This document shows positions 54,236-63,263 of a stretch of DNA of 64,000 nt, piece after piece (position 1 is the stretch's first letter; each line of letters opens with the position of its first letter). The DNA is from Flavilitoribacter nigricans DSM 23189 = NBRC 102662 (GTDB taxonomy: Bacteria > Bacteroidota > Bacteroidia > Chitinophagales > Saprospiraceae). The notes under the pieces were generated by a model. It was given only the letters and a program-made list of their open reading frames with translations, ran no database searches and had not been told where the DNA came from. Where the stretch lies: assembly GCF_002646595.1 (NCBI RefSeq), contig NZ_PDUD01000010.1, forward strand, positions 1-64,000, given 5' to 3'. Made by a program: the position numbers and the translations under genes.

Positions 54236-55767
54236 ACGCTCTGTTTTTTCAGGGATAATTCCGCCATGGTCTTTTTCGCCAGCAGGCTTTCTACCCACAG
54301 TGGAACATTCAGGTACAGAAACGCCCGGCGCAGGAAGGGAGCCGACTCCAACGGCAGCAGTTCCGCCCGGAATTCCCGTAATCTTTTCTCGCGATCGTAA
54401 GTACCGGCGGTACTCAGCTTTTTAAAATGCCGCAGGCACAGCTTCTGCAGTCGGTTGCGTTCCTTGGATTTCTGGATAAGCCGGCCCGCTGAAGCCAGCA
54501 GGTATTCCAGTACTTCCAGATTATTCATTTCATAATGCGCCATGAACAGCAGCAGCCGGGCGTAGATGATGATGTCGTCCCGCAGGTGCGAACCCGCATT
54601 GATGATCGGCTGCAGATAGTGTACGCAGAGATCCGGCTGGCCATTGGCCAAATGGATGGCTGCGATCTTATAGTACAACAGGTGGACTTTGTGCGGGTCC
54701 AGCAGCGATTGGAATTTTTTAATACCGGCATCGATCTTCGGCAACAGCAGCAGGCTCTTTTTTAGATCACCGGAAATAAAACAGTGATTGATCTTGGCGA
54801 GCTGCGTATAGAGAAAGGCCAGGATCCGGGAATTTTCGTTCAGGCTTTTTCCTCTTTGCCGAACAAATGTTTCCAGTTGATCCCGCGTAGCAGAGAAGGT
54901 AGGCAGGTCGGAAAGATAATACGCAGCGATCATCAGGGAATGGAGCGCGTGGAGATAACTATCCACATCTTCGTCAATTTCCTTCGGAGCTTTCCGGTAG
55001 AGCACCACCCATTCGTTGGCGACCTCCCGGCACTTTTCCATGTCCAGCAGTAAATAGTGTAACCAGTACTGCGACTGGTGATAGTGTACCTTTTCGAAAA
55101 AAGTCAGGTCCGACACCTCCACGCTGGAAAAGCAGTAGGCGTAATCGATCGCAATCTCCTCCTGGGCTTTCCGGTTGCGTACGTGTCCGTTGTTGATAAA
55201 CGAGCGCTGAAGTTCGAGTTTCAGATTGGACCATTCCACAATATTGCTGTTCACCTTCGCTCGTTTGGAGGCTTCTTCGATCAGTCCCGACATGCGCTTG
55301 GTAGTACTGCGGGTAATGTGCCTGGATTCGATCCGTTTTTCAAATTCGACGATCTCCAGGTGCAGCAGGTCCTGGTGGTGGTCCCGCGCTTTGGTCTTGG
55401 CCTTGTCCAGAATACGCAGGGCCTGCAGGTAAAGTCCGCGACCGTAGAGGATCTGTGCGTAGTTGATCAATTCGCGGATTTGAATGTCCAGATCCTGCTT
55501 GATCCGGATCAATCGCAGACTCGTCAGTATATGTTGGTAAAGATTGCGTTTGAGGTTGGACAACTGATGAGGCGTTTTGATCTTCAGTTGTTTACGCAGT
55601 TGCGCTTCATCATAGGTATCCCACTTCTCTAAAATGGCAAATAATTGAAAAAACTTTACTTCACCCTCTTTTTGCAATCGCCGGATGTAAAGCTTGAAGT
55701 TTCGTTTTTCTGCCTTGGTTAGAGACTGAATAAGCCCAAATAACATGTCCCCTTGGGAAATAGGCAT
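54232..55767 (-). CDS. Hypothetical all-helical TPR-like protein
   Basis: 511 aa, no signal peptide, strongly helical throughout with repeated hydrophobic patterns spaced as in TPR solenoids (LYLQALRILDKAKTKAR, SYLHALHSLMIAAYYLSDL, VHLLYYKIAAIHLANGQ). The N-terminal part (~10-60) has basic residues (TKAEKRNFKLYIRRLQK) that might bind RNA or DNA. I recognise no named family. It lies upstream of and overlaps the RNA methyltransferase by ATGA, so the two are coupled. A role as partner of the methyltransferase is conceivable but not shown. Confidence 0.8.
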   Translation of the reverse strand: MPISQGDMLFGLIQSLTKAEKRNFKLYIRRLQKEGEVKFFQLFAILEKWDTYDEAQLRKQLKIKTPHQLSNLKRNLYQHILTSLRLIRIKQDLDIQIRELINYAQILYGRGLYLQALRILDKAKTKARDHHQDLLHLEIVEFEKRIESRHITRSTTKRMSGLIEEASKRAKVNSNIVEWSNLKLELQRSFINNGHVRNRKAQEEIAIDYAYCFSSVEVSDLTFFEKVHYHQSQYWLHYLLLDMEKCREVANEWVVLYRKAPKEIDEDVDSYLHALHSLMIAAYYLSDLPTFSATRDQLETFVRQRGKSLNENSRILAFLYTQLAKINHCFISGDLKKSLLLLPKIDAGIKKFQSLLDPHKVHLLYYKIAAIHLANGQPDLCVHYLQPIINAGSHLRDDIIIYARLLLFMAHYEMNNLEVLEYLLASAGRLIQKSKERNRLQKLCLRHFKKLSTAGTYDREKRLREFRAELLPLESAPFLRRAFLYLNVPLWVESLLAKKTMAELSLKKQSV

Positions 55768-56333
55768 AGCATTACTAGTTTCTGTCTACCCGCTTAATGA
55801 AATAAAAAATTATGCCAAACCAGCCTTTTCAGAATAGTGATTTGGGAAATATCAGCTCTAGTAAAATTTTTGATGGAAATTCCACCCCCTAAAGGTGAAG
55901 CCCATAATATTGGCTAAAGCAAGTTACGCAAAATTCGATTATTTTTTAATACTGCCCAACTATACCTTTGAGTTCATCATTGATATAGAGAAAAAATCAA
56001 GTCAGCCCCGATAGCCAACGTGAAACCTTACCAGTAAAACCAAATTAACCATTAGCAAGCAAATACTCCCGGACCAGGTCCTACTCTGAGCTCCGGGAGC
56101 GCGTGCTTCTCTAGACATCAATTTCGTGGCGAAAACCGCCCGTTCAAACAAGTCGTGCACGCTTTCATCAAACGTTTGGTTCATTGGGGAAATGTTCGAA
56201 CAGTCCTCACAATTACTTTCATCAATTACATAAGCCCGGCAATTGCTACTGCGACAAAACTAGAGTTCTTTTTCTGGCTTTGGAAGGTTCTTATTTAAGC
56301 ATAAGAAAGGGCCCTCCTACAATCAAATTTGCC
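55768..56333. other. SusC upstream region
   Basis: 566 bp. TACCTTTG at 55963-55970 fits the -7 box, without a -33 TTG at the usual spacing, ~360 bp from the susC start. The stretch 56184-56333 is open in the susC frame but does not look coding. No regulator gene or RNA element was recognised. Confidence 0.4.
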
Positions 56334-59300
56334 ATGATGACACGTTTACACTTACTGCTTATTTTGTGCATGAGCGGAGCGATCTCCCTTTATGCCGACC
56401 GTCCCCTGGAAGGGATCATTACAGATGGTAACGAACCCTTAATTGGTGCCACCGTTTTGGTCAAAGGAACAGCCAAAGGTACCATTACCGATTTTGAAGG
56501 AAAATTCGAACTGATGGTAGCCGAAGATGCCGAGATGCTGATCGTCTCCTATACCGGCTACGAGACCATGGAAGTGGCTATCGGTTCTCAATCTTACCTG
56601 GAGATCATTCTCAAAGAAACGGAAATAACCCTGGGCGAAGTGGTCGTCACCGCACTCGGGGTCGAACGCGAGAAAAAAGCGCTGGGTTACGCCGTGCAGG
56701 ATGTGGATGCATCCGAATTGGCCAAAGCCCGGAGCACCAATGTGGTCAACGGCCTGTCCGGAAGGGTAGCCGGTATCCAGATCACGGCGGCCAATGCCCC
56801 GGGAGGCGGTTCCCAGGTAACCATCCGGGGGAATGCGTCCATTCTGGGTAACAACCAACCCCTGTACGTCATTGACGGGGTACCGATGGAAGGCGATTTC
56901 GCCGCTCCGATCTCCAATGCCGACGACAACAATGTTTACGGTGGCGGCGTCTCGGAGATCAGTCCCGATAATATCGAATCCATTACCGTACTGAAGGGAG
57001 CCAATGCGGCTGCGCTTTACGGCTCACGCGCCGCTAACGGCGTTGTACTGATCACGACCAAGACCGGTGCCGGTACGGAGGGCATCTCCGTGGATTATAC
57101 CGGTGGATACACCGTGGAAGATCCCCTGGTAGTACCTACTTTCCAGGACACCTACGGTGGTGGTAACGGTTATGTAACCTGGTATGCGGACGGACGGAAC
57201 GGTGGCATTACCGACCCGCTGGCCGTAGAACAGTTCCAGGCCGCTTACGGCACGGATTATCCGCTCAACGGTACGGCCGGGGTGGACGAAAGCTGGGGTG
57301 CACCGATGGACGGCCGCCTGGTACGCACCTGGTGGTCCGGCACGGAAGTAGCGCCTTTGGTACCGGTACCCGATAGCTGGTCCAACCTCTGGGAAACCGG
57401 CTCTACCATCAACAACAGTGTGGGTATTTCCAGTACGTATTCCAAAGGGAATTTCCGCTTTGCTTTTGGCAATCTTCGTCAAAAGGGGATCCTGTATAAT
57501 AATGATTACCGCCGCGATAACTATCGCTTCAACATCACGCATAACCTGACGGACAAACTATCCGTTAAGGTGAGCTCCGAATACATCAAATCCGGTTCCG
57601 ACAACCGGCAGCAACCTGCATTCTGGGAACCGCAGACCTGGCACCACCGCCACGATGACTGGGGCAAACTCAAGGACTGGAAACAATTTATGGGCGTACA
57701 CATTACCCGTGAAGGGGATGAGTATCCCTACGCCAACTGGCAGCACTCCTTCGCCATGAACCGCTTCTACGAGCAGGAGTTCCTGACGCACAGTAATGAT
57801 AAAGACCGTTTCCTGGGTAATATCGCTTTAACGTACGAGTTCACACCGGCCCTGAGCCTGATGGTCCGTACCGGTACCGACCTTTGGACGGACACCCGCG
57901 TCAACGTTACCCGCCACGCTCAGATCAAAAGCGGAACCCTGCGTACGGAAGCCTTTAACGAGGATGTATTGCGCAGACAGGAGAGCAATTCCGATTTCAT
58001 TTTCACCTTTAATAAATACATCGGACAGGATCTTTCCGTTAACGCCCAGTTTGGCGGTGCCAACCGGACGAACTATTACAAAAGAAACTACACGGCCGTC
58101 AATGACGTAACCATCAACGGCTTGTACAACGTAGCCAACAACGCTACGACGAATACCAACCGCAGCCGGATCGAAGAGAAGGAAGTAAACAGTTTATTTG
58201 GTGCACTGAGCTTCGGCTACCGCAGTTTCCTCTACCTGGATATCACGGGCCGGAACGACTGGTCCAGTACGCTGCCGGTTGCTAACAACTCCTACTTCTA
58301 CCCCTCTTTCTCCCTGAGTACGGTACTGACGGAAATGTTGCAGATCCAGAGCCCGGTACTCTCCTACGCCAAGGTTAGAGCCAGTTGGGCCCAGGTGGGT
58401 AACGATACTGACCCGTACCGTTTATCTCAGATCTTCAATCCGAGAGATCCCTGGAATGCCTCTACCCCGGTATTCTCCGAAAGTACGGCTATCGCCAATA
58501 ATGACCTGAAACCGGAACGTACCACCGGTATCGAATTCGGTGCGGATCTGCGCTTCTTCGGAGCCCGCCTCGGACTGGATGTTACCTACTACAATCAGAC
58601 GACCACCGACCAGATCATCAACATTGCCGTATCCAAAGCTACCGGTTACGACAGTAAAGTGATCAATGCCGGTGAGATCACCAATAAAGGTATTGAAGCC
58701 GTACTGTACGGCACCCTGTTCAAACAGAAGGATTTCACCTGGGATGTAGCGATCAACTTTGCTAAAAACAACAACCAGATCGTAGATCTTTACACCGACG
58801 CCAATGGCAACGAACTGGAAACCATCGTACTGACCTCCCGCCGGGGCCTCAGCCTCGAAGCACGCGTAGGCCAGCCTTACGGTACCTTGTTCGGCAGCGC
58901 CTATCTGCGGGTGCCCGACGGCCCCAATGCCGGTCAGATCATCTTCAAGGACGGTATCCCACAGGTGGATCCCAACCTGCAGATCATCGGCAACGTTACG
59001 CCCGACTTTCTGGGCGGTATCCAGAACAGCATCAGCTGGAAAAACTTCAGCATCAGCGCTTTGATCGACGCCAAGATCGGTGGTGATATCGCCGATGAAA
59101 GTTCCTCGACCGGTATGCAGACCGGTATCTACCCCATCACTGCCCTGGGGCGCGAGGAAGGTGTGATCGGTATTGGTGTGAAGAACATCGGTTCGGAGGA
59201 AAATCCGGAGTATGTGCCTAACGATGTGGTGGCACCGACCAAATCCGTCACCCGGATGTTGAGTGTACGCTCAGTCAACGAAGGCGCTATCTACGATGCA

Positions 59301-59546
59301 ACTTACGTCAAGCTGCGCGAGGTGAGCATTTCCTACGCACTGCCCAATACCCTGATGAACAAAATCGGCTTCGTTAAAAGCGCCCGCCTTTCCCTGGTAG
59401 GTCGCAACCTGGCCATGATCTACAACGGTCACCATCAGATTGATCCGGAACTAAACATCTTCGGCGGTAACCTGCAGGGCGCGTTGTACTACGCTACGCT
59501 GCCTTCCACCCGCAGTGTCGGTGTCAACCTGAACGTGGTATTCTAA
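56334..59546 (+). CDS. SusC/RagA-family TonB-dependent outer-membrane receptor
   Basis: 1,070 aa from the ATG at 56334, where the signal peptide MMTRLHLLLILCMSG begins; the open frame to 56184 adds 50 unlikely residues. A carboxypeptidase-D-like domain (~25-105: PLEGIITDGNEPLIGATVLVKGT) precedes the plug (LGVEREKKALGYAVQDV; NAAALYGSRAANGVVLITTK) and the barrel. The barrel ends in a typical terminal strand (TRSVGVNLNVVF). With SusD it imports a large ligand across the outer membrane. Its stop codon TAA forms the left target duplication of a MITE-like element. Confidence 0.97.
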   Translation: MMTRLHLLLILCMSGAISLYADRPLEGIITDGNEPLIGATVLVKGTAKGTITDFEGKFELMVAEDAEMLIVSYTGYETMEVAIGSQSYLEIILKETEITLGEVVVTALGVEREKKALGYAVQDVDASELAKARSTNVVNGLSGRVAGIQITAANAPGGGSQVTIRGNASILGNNQPLYVIDGVPMEGDFAAPISNADDNNVYGGGVSEISPDNIESITVLKGANAAALYGSRAANGVVLITTKTGAGTEGISVDYTGGYTVEDPLVVPTFQDTYGGGNGYVTWYADGRNGGITDPLAVEQFQAAYGTDYPLNGTAGVDESWGAPMDGRLVRTWWSGTEVAPLVPVPDSWSNLWETGSTINNSVGISSTYSKGNFRFAFGNLRQKGILYNNDYRRDNYRFNITHNLTDKLSVKVSSEYIKSGSDNRQQPAFWEPQTWHHRHDDWGKLKDWKQFMGVHITREGDEYPYANWQHSFAMNRFYEQEFLTHSNDKDRFLGNIALTYEFTPALSLMVRTGTDLWTDTRVNVTRHAQIKSGTLRTEAFNEDVLRRQESNSDFIFTFNKYIGQDLSVNAQFGGANRTNYYKRNYTAVNDVTINGLYNVANNATTNTNRSRIEEKEVNSLFGALSFGYRSFLYLDITGRNDWSSTLPVANNSYFYPSFSLSTVLTEMLQIQSPVLSYAKVRASWAQVGNDTDPYRLSQIFNPRDPWNASTPVFSESTAIANNDLKPERTTGIEFGADLRFFGARLGLDVTYYNQTTTDQIINIAVSKATGYDSKVINAGEITNKGIEAVLYGTLFKQKDFTWDVAINFAKNNNQIVDLYTDANGNELETIVLTSRRGLSLEARVGQPYGTLFGSAYLRVPDGPNAGQIIFKDGIPQVDPNLQIIGNVTPDFLGGIQNSISWKNFSISALIDAKIGGDIADESSSTGMQTGIYPITALGREEGVIGIGVKNIGSEENPEYVPNDVVAPTKSVTRMLSVRSVNEGAIYDATYVKLREVSISYALPNTLMNKIGFVKSARLSLVGRNLAMIYNGHHQIDPELNIFGGNLQGALYYATLPSTRSVGVNLNVVF

Positions 59547-59707
59547 GAGACTGTTTGAAAACCTCTCACTGGGTTCCAAAACGCGGCTTTTGCCGCCACT
59601 TTGCACCTATTTTTAACTCCGTAGCTGGGCTATGCAGTGAAAAATAGCTTTCAATTAACGGCAAAATCCGGGTTTTTCTCCGGCAGCAGAAGTCTTCAAA
59701 CAGTCTC
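59547..59707. mobile_element. MITE-like element, copy 2 (161 bp), at the susC stop
   Basis: The ends GAGACTGTTTGAAAAC and GTCTTCAAACAGTCTC are inverted repeats with one mismatch. A TAA target duplication flanks both sides (59544-59546 and 59708-59710), and the left copy is the susC stop codon. AGCTGGGCTATGC is at the same offset as in copy 1 at 52042. A GCGGCTTTTGCCGC hairpin lies near 59583. No coding capacity. Confidence 0.8.
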
Positions 59708-59767
59708 TAAGCGGTAGCTGGCCGATCGCTGACTACTGATTATGACTACAGACTAAATTCAACAATT

Positions 59768-61270
59768 ATGAAAAAATTCATCATATACACTATTCTCGGA
59801 CTGTTCGGAACGGCGTTTCTCCTGCCTTCCTGCACCGGGGATTTCGAAGAAATGAACACCAATCCCAACGAGCCCACCCTGGTGCCGCCGGAAGTTATCT
59901 TCCCCTACGCCACCCGGGAAGGTATCGACCGCATCCACGGCCACCGCTCCCGTCTGGAACGGCTGGGGCTCGACGGAGGGATGCTTTGGGTCCAATACTT
60001 TGCCCGCAATCAGTATACGAACGAGGGCGACACCTACAACCCTGATGCTTCCATGCGGAACAACAACTGGGAAGGATTCTACAATGAAAGCATCATCAAC
60101 TTCCAGAAAGTGATCGATCTGACGAGCGATCCGGAAGGACAGTATTACAATGAGAACTATACCGCTATCGCGATGACCATGCGGGCGTACCTGTTCGCCA
60201 TTGTAACGGACACCTGGGGATCGATCCCCTACTCCGACGCATTGAAGGGATCTACGGAGAACAACCTGGCTCCGGCTTATGATTCCCAGGAAAGCATTTA
60301 CGCCGGTTTGCTGGCGGATCTGAAAATGGCGGCAGACATGCTCGACCCCGCCGGAAAACGGCTGCCCGGAGATATCCTCTTCGATGGGGACATTCTGCGC
60401 TGGCAAAAATTCACCAACTCCCTGCGGCTGCGACTGGCTAACCGTCAGGCGGCTAAGAAAGCCGCCGAATCCAAAGCCGTTTTCACGGAGATCATGGGCG
60501 ACCCTGCGGCTTATCCCATTTTCACCAGCAACGATGACTTTGCGGCACTGAACCACGAGGCGCGTCTGAACAGCAACAACAATAACGCCTGGCACGATGT
60601 CATGGTGATCAGCGCCCGGGAAGACTGGTCGATTAGCCAGACCCTGATCGACGCTATGACGGACGGTGAAGGTCGCCCGACAGATCCCCGGATCACCGTT
60701 TACGCCGAACCGTCGCTCGCCGGTCCGATGGCCGGCGGATACACCGGTGCCCCGAACGGATTACCGGAAGCCAACGCTAGTGTATACATCAACACCGCTT
60801 CCCGGCCGGGTAGCTGGTTTACGCAGGAAAAGGCTCCGTTTTTCATCATGACCTACAGTGAACTGCTGTTCACGCTGGCGGAAGCCGCCCTGGACGGTGA
60901 TTACACCGGAGGTGAAACGGCAATGACCTACCTCGAAATGGCGATCAAAGCTTCCTTCGAACAATATGGTCTGGAAATGCCCGCCGGCTATACGGATGGC
61001 ATGACGGCCGATAAGGAAACCATCATGACGGAGAAATGGAAAGCGCTGTTCAGCCAGGGCATCGAAGCCTGGACGGAATACCGCCGTACCGGCTATCCGG
61101 TACTGCCGGAAGCCCATCCGGATGCCATTTTCGAAAACGATGGACAGGTACCCACCCGACTGCGGTATCCGGAATCCGAGTACTCGCTCAACGGGGCTAA
61201 CGTAGCCCAGGGTGCCAGTCTGAACGGAGGATCGGACGATAAGCTGACCAAACTCTGGTGGGCGGAATAA
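59768..61270 (+). CDS. SusD/RagB-family lipoprotein
   Basis: 500 aa. A lipoprotein signal ends LLPSC. The SusD-like_2 family features follow: EMNTNPNEPTLVPPEVIFPYATR at the N-terminus, the TPR-like helices (YTAIAMTMRAYLFAIVTDTWGSIPYSDALKG) and LRWQKFTNSLRLRLANRQ. SusD caps the SusC barrel at the cell surface and binds the ligand. It follows susC by 221 bp, a gap opened mainly by the 161-bp MITE-like element. The ligand is unknown; the next genes suggest an amino compound rather than a glycan. Confidence 0.97.
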   Translation: MKKFIIYTILGLFGTAFLLPSCTGDFEEMNTNPNEPTLVPPEVIFPYATREGIDRIHGHRSRLERLGLDGGMLWVQYFARNQYTNEGDTYNPDASMRNNNWEGFYNESIINFQKVIDLTSDPEGQYYNENYTAIAMTMRAYLFAIVTDTWGSIPYSDALKGSTENNLAPAYDSQESIYAGLLADLKMAADMLDPAGKRLPGDILFDGDILRWQKFTNSLRLRLANRQAAKKAAESKAVFTEIMGDPAAYPIFTSNDDFAALNHEARLNSNNNNAWHDVMVISAREDWSISQTLIDAMTDGEGRPTDPRITVYAEPSLAGPMAGGYTGAPNGLPEANASVYINTASRPGSWFTQEKAPFFIMTYSELLFTLAEAALDGDYTGGETAMTYLEMAIKASFEQYGLEMPAGYTDGMTADKETIMTEKWKALFSQGIEAWTEYRRTGYPVLPEAHPDAIFENDGQVPTRLRYPESEYSLNGANVAQGASLNGGSDDKLTKLWWAE

Positions 61271-61299
61271 TGACCAGATAGGTAATCATTAAAAAACTA

Positions 61300-61343
61300 A
61301 GAACGGCTCACCGGGGCGATTTCCTCTGCTCCCAGCTCCGGTG
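61300..61343 (+). promoter_or_regulatory. Hairpin between susD and the small lipoprotein gene
   Basis: The arms CTCACCGG and CCGGTGAG (8 bp, ~21-nt loop) lie 30 bp after the susD stop and 20 bp before the next start, followed by an A-rich stretch. It might lower expression of the downstream genes or protect the susD end of the mRNA. Confidence 0.4.
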
Positions 61344-61365
61344 AGTGCGTCAAAAAAATAACGTT

Positions 61366-61764
61366 ATGCTAAGTCGCAATTTATTCCTGTTGGTACTGGT
61401 CGGTTGTTTCCTGGCTTCCTGCGCTAAGGACGACCTGGCCTTTGATATCATCGAATCGCCGGTACTGGCGCAATTTGAAGCCCTGGGCGATACCGATCCG
61501 GGCATGCTGAAAGTGAAAGCTACCTTCCTGGACCTGGACAAAAGTGGCATTCTCGACCAGAACATCGGCATTGATTCGCTGCCGGTAGCCGGCCTCGAGA
61601 TCAAGGTGTACGTCTTCGAATCCGACCTCGTCGGAGAGTTGATGACCGATTCTGACGGAAGCGTCATTTTCGAAGAGGAGATCACCAATCTGATGGGCGC
61701 CAGCCGCCTGGAATGGGTCGGCGTCTACGAAGATACGCCCTTCCGTATTTATCAAAACTTCTAA
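61366..61764 (+). CDS. Small lipoprotein of the SusCD locus
   Basis: 132 aa from the ATG at 61366 (MLSRNLFLLVLVGCFLASC), a lipoprotein signal with lipobox FLASC; the frame extends seven codons further without need. The mature part (~20-132) looks like a small beta-sandwich of the transthyretin/carboxypeptidase-regulatory kind (GLEIKVYVFESDLVGELMTDSDGSVIFEEE). Such small lipoproteins often accompany SusCD pairs as surface ligand binders. It is placed between susD and the aminotransferase gene, clearly in the same operon. Confidence 0.82.
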   Translation: MLSRNLFLLVLVGCFLASCAKDDLAFDIIESPVLAQFEALGDTDPGMLKVKATFLDLDKSGILDQNIGIDSLPVAGLEIKVYVFESDLVGELMTDSDGSVIFEEEITNLMGASRLEWVGVYEDTPFRIYQNF

Positions 61765-61860
61765 AAGCAAAGGGAGAACAGGGGCCGCGGGCCGAAAATT
61801 ACACCGGCTTCCGGTTTCTGTCTCCCGATAACTTTCTTACACCACTAAACATCCTTAATC

Positions 61861-63042
61861 ATGTCAACTACAACAACGATCAACCGCCGCAACTGGCTCA
61901 AACGCACGGCTTTATTCACTACCGGAGTAGCACTCACCCCGGGTATGAACCTGCAGGCCAAAACGGCAAATCGCCAGAAAGAGACTTTTTTTGAGTACCA
62001 GCCCAGCTGGGAATGGGAAACGCAAATGAACGAGCGTCCCGAACTGAAAGCGAGACTACTCGCCAACGAAAACCCCTTCGGCCCTTCCGATAAGGCCCGT
62101 CTGGCCATCATGGAATCCGTCTCCGTAGGTAACCGTTACGGGCACGGTGATGCGGCCGAACTCATCAGCCTGATCGCCAAAAAAGAAGGCGTTTCCGAAG
62201 ATTACATCATGCTCGGCCCGGGATCTACGGACCTGTTGGAAAAAACGGCCATCACCCATTTCATTGACGGGGGCAACATCGTTTCCGCCGATCCGGCTTA
62301 TATGTCGCTGATCAAAACCGCAATGGCCTTTAAAGCCGACTGGAAAAAAGTGCCCCTGACCTCCGATTGGGCCCACGACCTGAAAGGCATGGAAAAAGCA
62401 GTAGATGGCGATACCAAGCTGATCTACATTTGTAATCCGAATAACCCGACCGGTACACTGACGCCGGCCGACGAACTGCGCAGCTTCTGCAAAAAAATGG
62501 CGGATAAAGCCCCCATTTTTGTGGATGAAGCCTACCTCGAGTTCCTGGACAAACCGATCGAATCCAGTATGATCGACCTGGTGAAAGAAGGTAAAAATGT
62601 GATCATCTCCCGGACGTTCTCCAAGATCCACGCCATGGCCGGACTGCGGATCGGTTACATCGTGGCCCTGCCTTCTACGCTGGATAAGATCTCCAGCATG
62701 GTGCGGAGCAACATGGGACTGTGCGTTACTTCCATCCGCGGCGCCATGGCCAGTATGGAGGATGAAACTTTCCAGAACAACTCCCGGATGTGGACCAAGG
62801 AATCCAGAGAGATCGTTTACGCCGGTCTGGACACTATGGGCTTCGACTTTGTACCCTCTTATACAAGTTTCATCCTGTTCCCGATCGATATGCAGGGGCA
62901 GCCGTTCCTGAAAAAGATGTACGAGCAGGGAGTGGGTGTACGGGCGTTTGAGGTATTCGGGAAACCCTACTGCCGCGTGAGCATGGGCAAAAAAGAAGAA
63001 ATGGAGATGTTCCTGGATTCCCTGAAGAAAGTACTGGTTTAA
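61861..63042 (+). CDS. Tat-exported PLP aminotransferase (class I/II, HisC-like)
   Basis: 393 aa. The N-terminus INRRNWLKRTALFTTGVAL is a twin-arginine signal. The fold-I aminotransferase core is complete: NENPFGPS, the PLP-binding GPGSTDLLEK, NPNNPTG (N195), VDEAYLEF (D222, Y225) and the Schiff-base Lys K255 in RTFSKIHAMAGLRIGY (with R263). Export through Tat fits an enzyme that folds with its cofactor in the cytoplasm. It is the fourth gene of the SusCD locus, 96 bp after the small lipoprotein. The amino donor or acceptor is unknown. HisC itself is cytoplasmic, so this is not histidine biosynthesis. Confidence 0.93.
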   Translation: MSTTTTINRRNWLKRTALFTTGVALTPGMNLQAKTANRQKETFFEYQPSWEWETQMNERPELKARLLANENPFGPSDKARLAIMESVSVGNRYGHGDAAELISLIAKKEGVSEDYIMLGPGSTDLLEKTAITHFIDGGNIVSADPAYMSLIKTAMAFKADWKKVPLTSDWAHDLKGMEKAVDGDTKLIYICNPNNPTGTLTPADELRSFCKKMADKAPIFVDEAYLEFLDKPIESSMIDLVKEGKNVIISRTFSKIHAMAGLRIGYIVALPSTLDKISSMVRSNMGLCVTSIRGAMASMEDETFQNNSRMWTKESREIVYAGLDTMGFDFVPSYTSFILFPIDMQGQPFLKKMYEQGVGVRAFEVFGKPYCRVSMGKKEEMEMFLDSLKKVLV

Positions 63043-63263
63043 TTATCCACGTGATCAGTAATCAGTAGCGCGTAAATAAGCGATCAGGGATCGGTAAATT
63101 CGCCGGCTGCACAACAAATGGCCGATGGCGATCCGGAACTGACTGCTGATTTACTGACTGCGGAAAAGATCAACTCATATTTGTAATTGGCATGCAAGGT
63201 TCATCCGTTCGGTGGCTCCGGCCGCCGGACGTGATGCTTTGTTCTGGCTACTATACTGATAAA

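Noticed and set aside
56184-56333. N-terminal 50-residue extension of SusC
   Set aside because: The residues are unlike an exported protein start, and a clear signal peptide starts at 56334.
61861-63042. Histidine biosynthesis HisC
   Set aside because: The twin-arginine signal and the SusCD context speak against a cytoplasmic biosynthetic enzyme, and no his genes are near.
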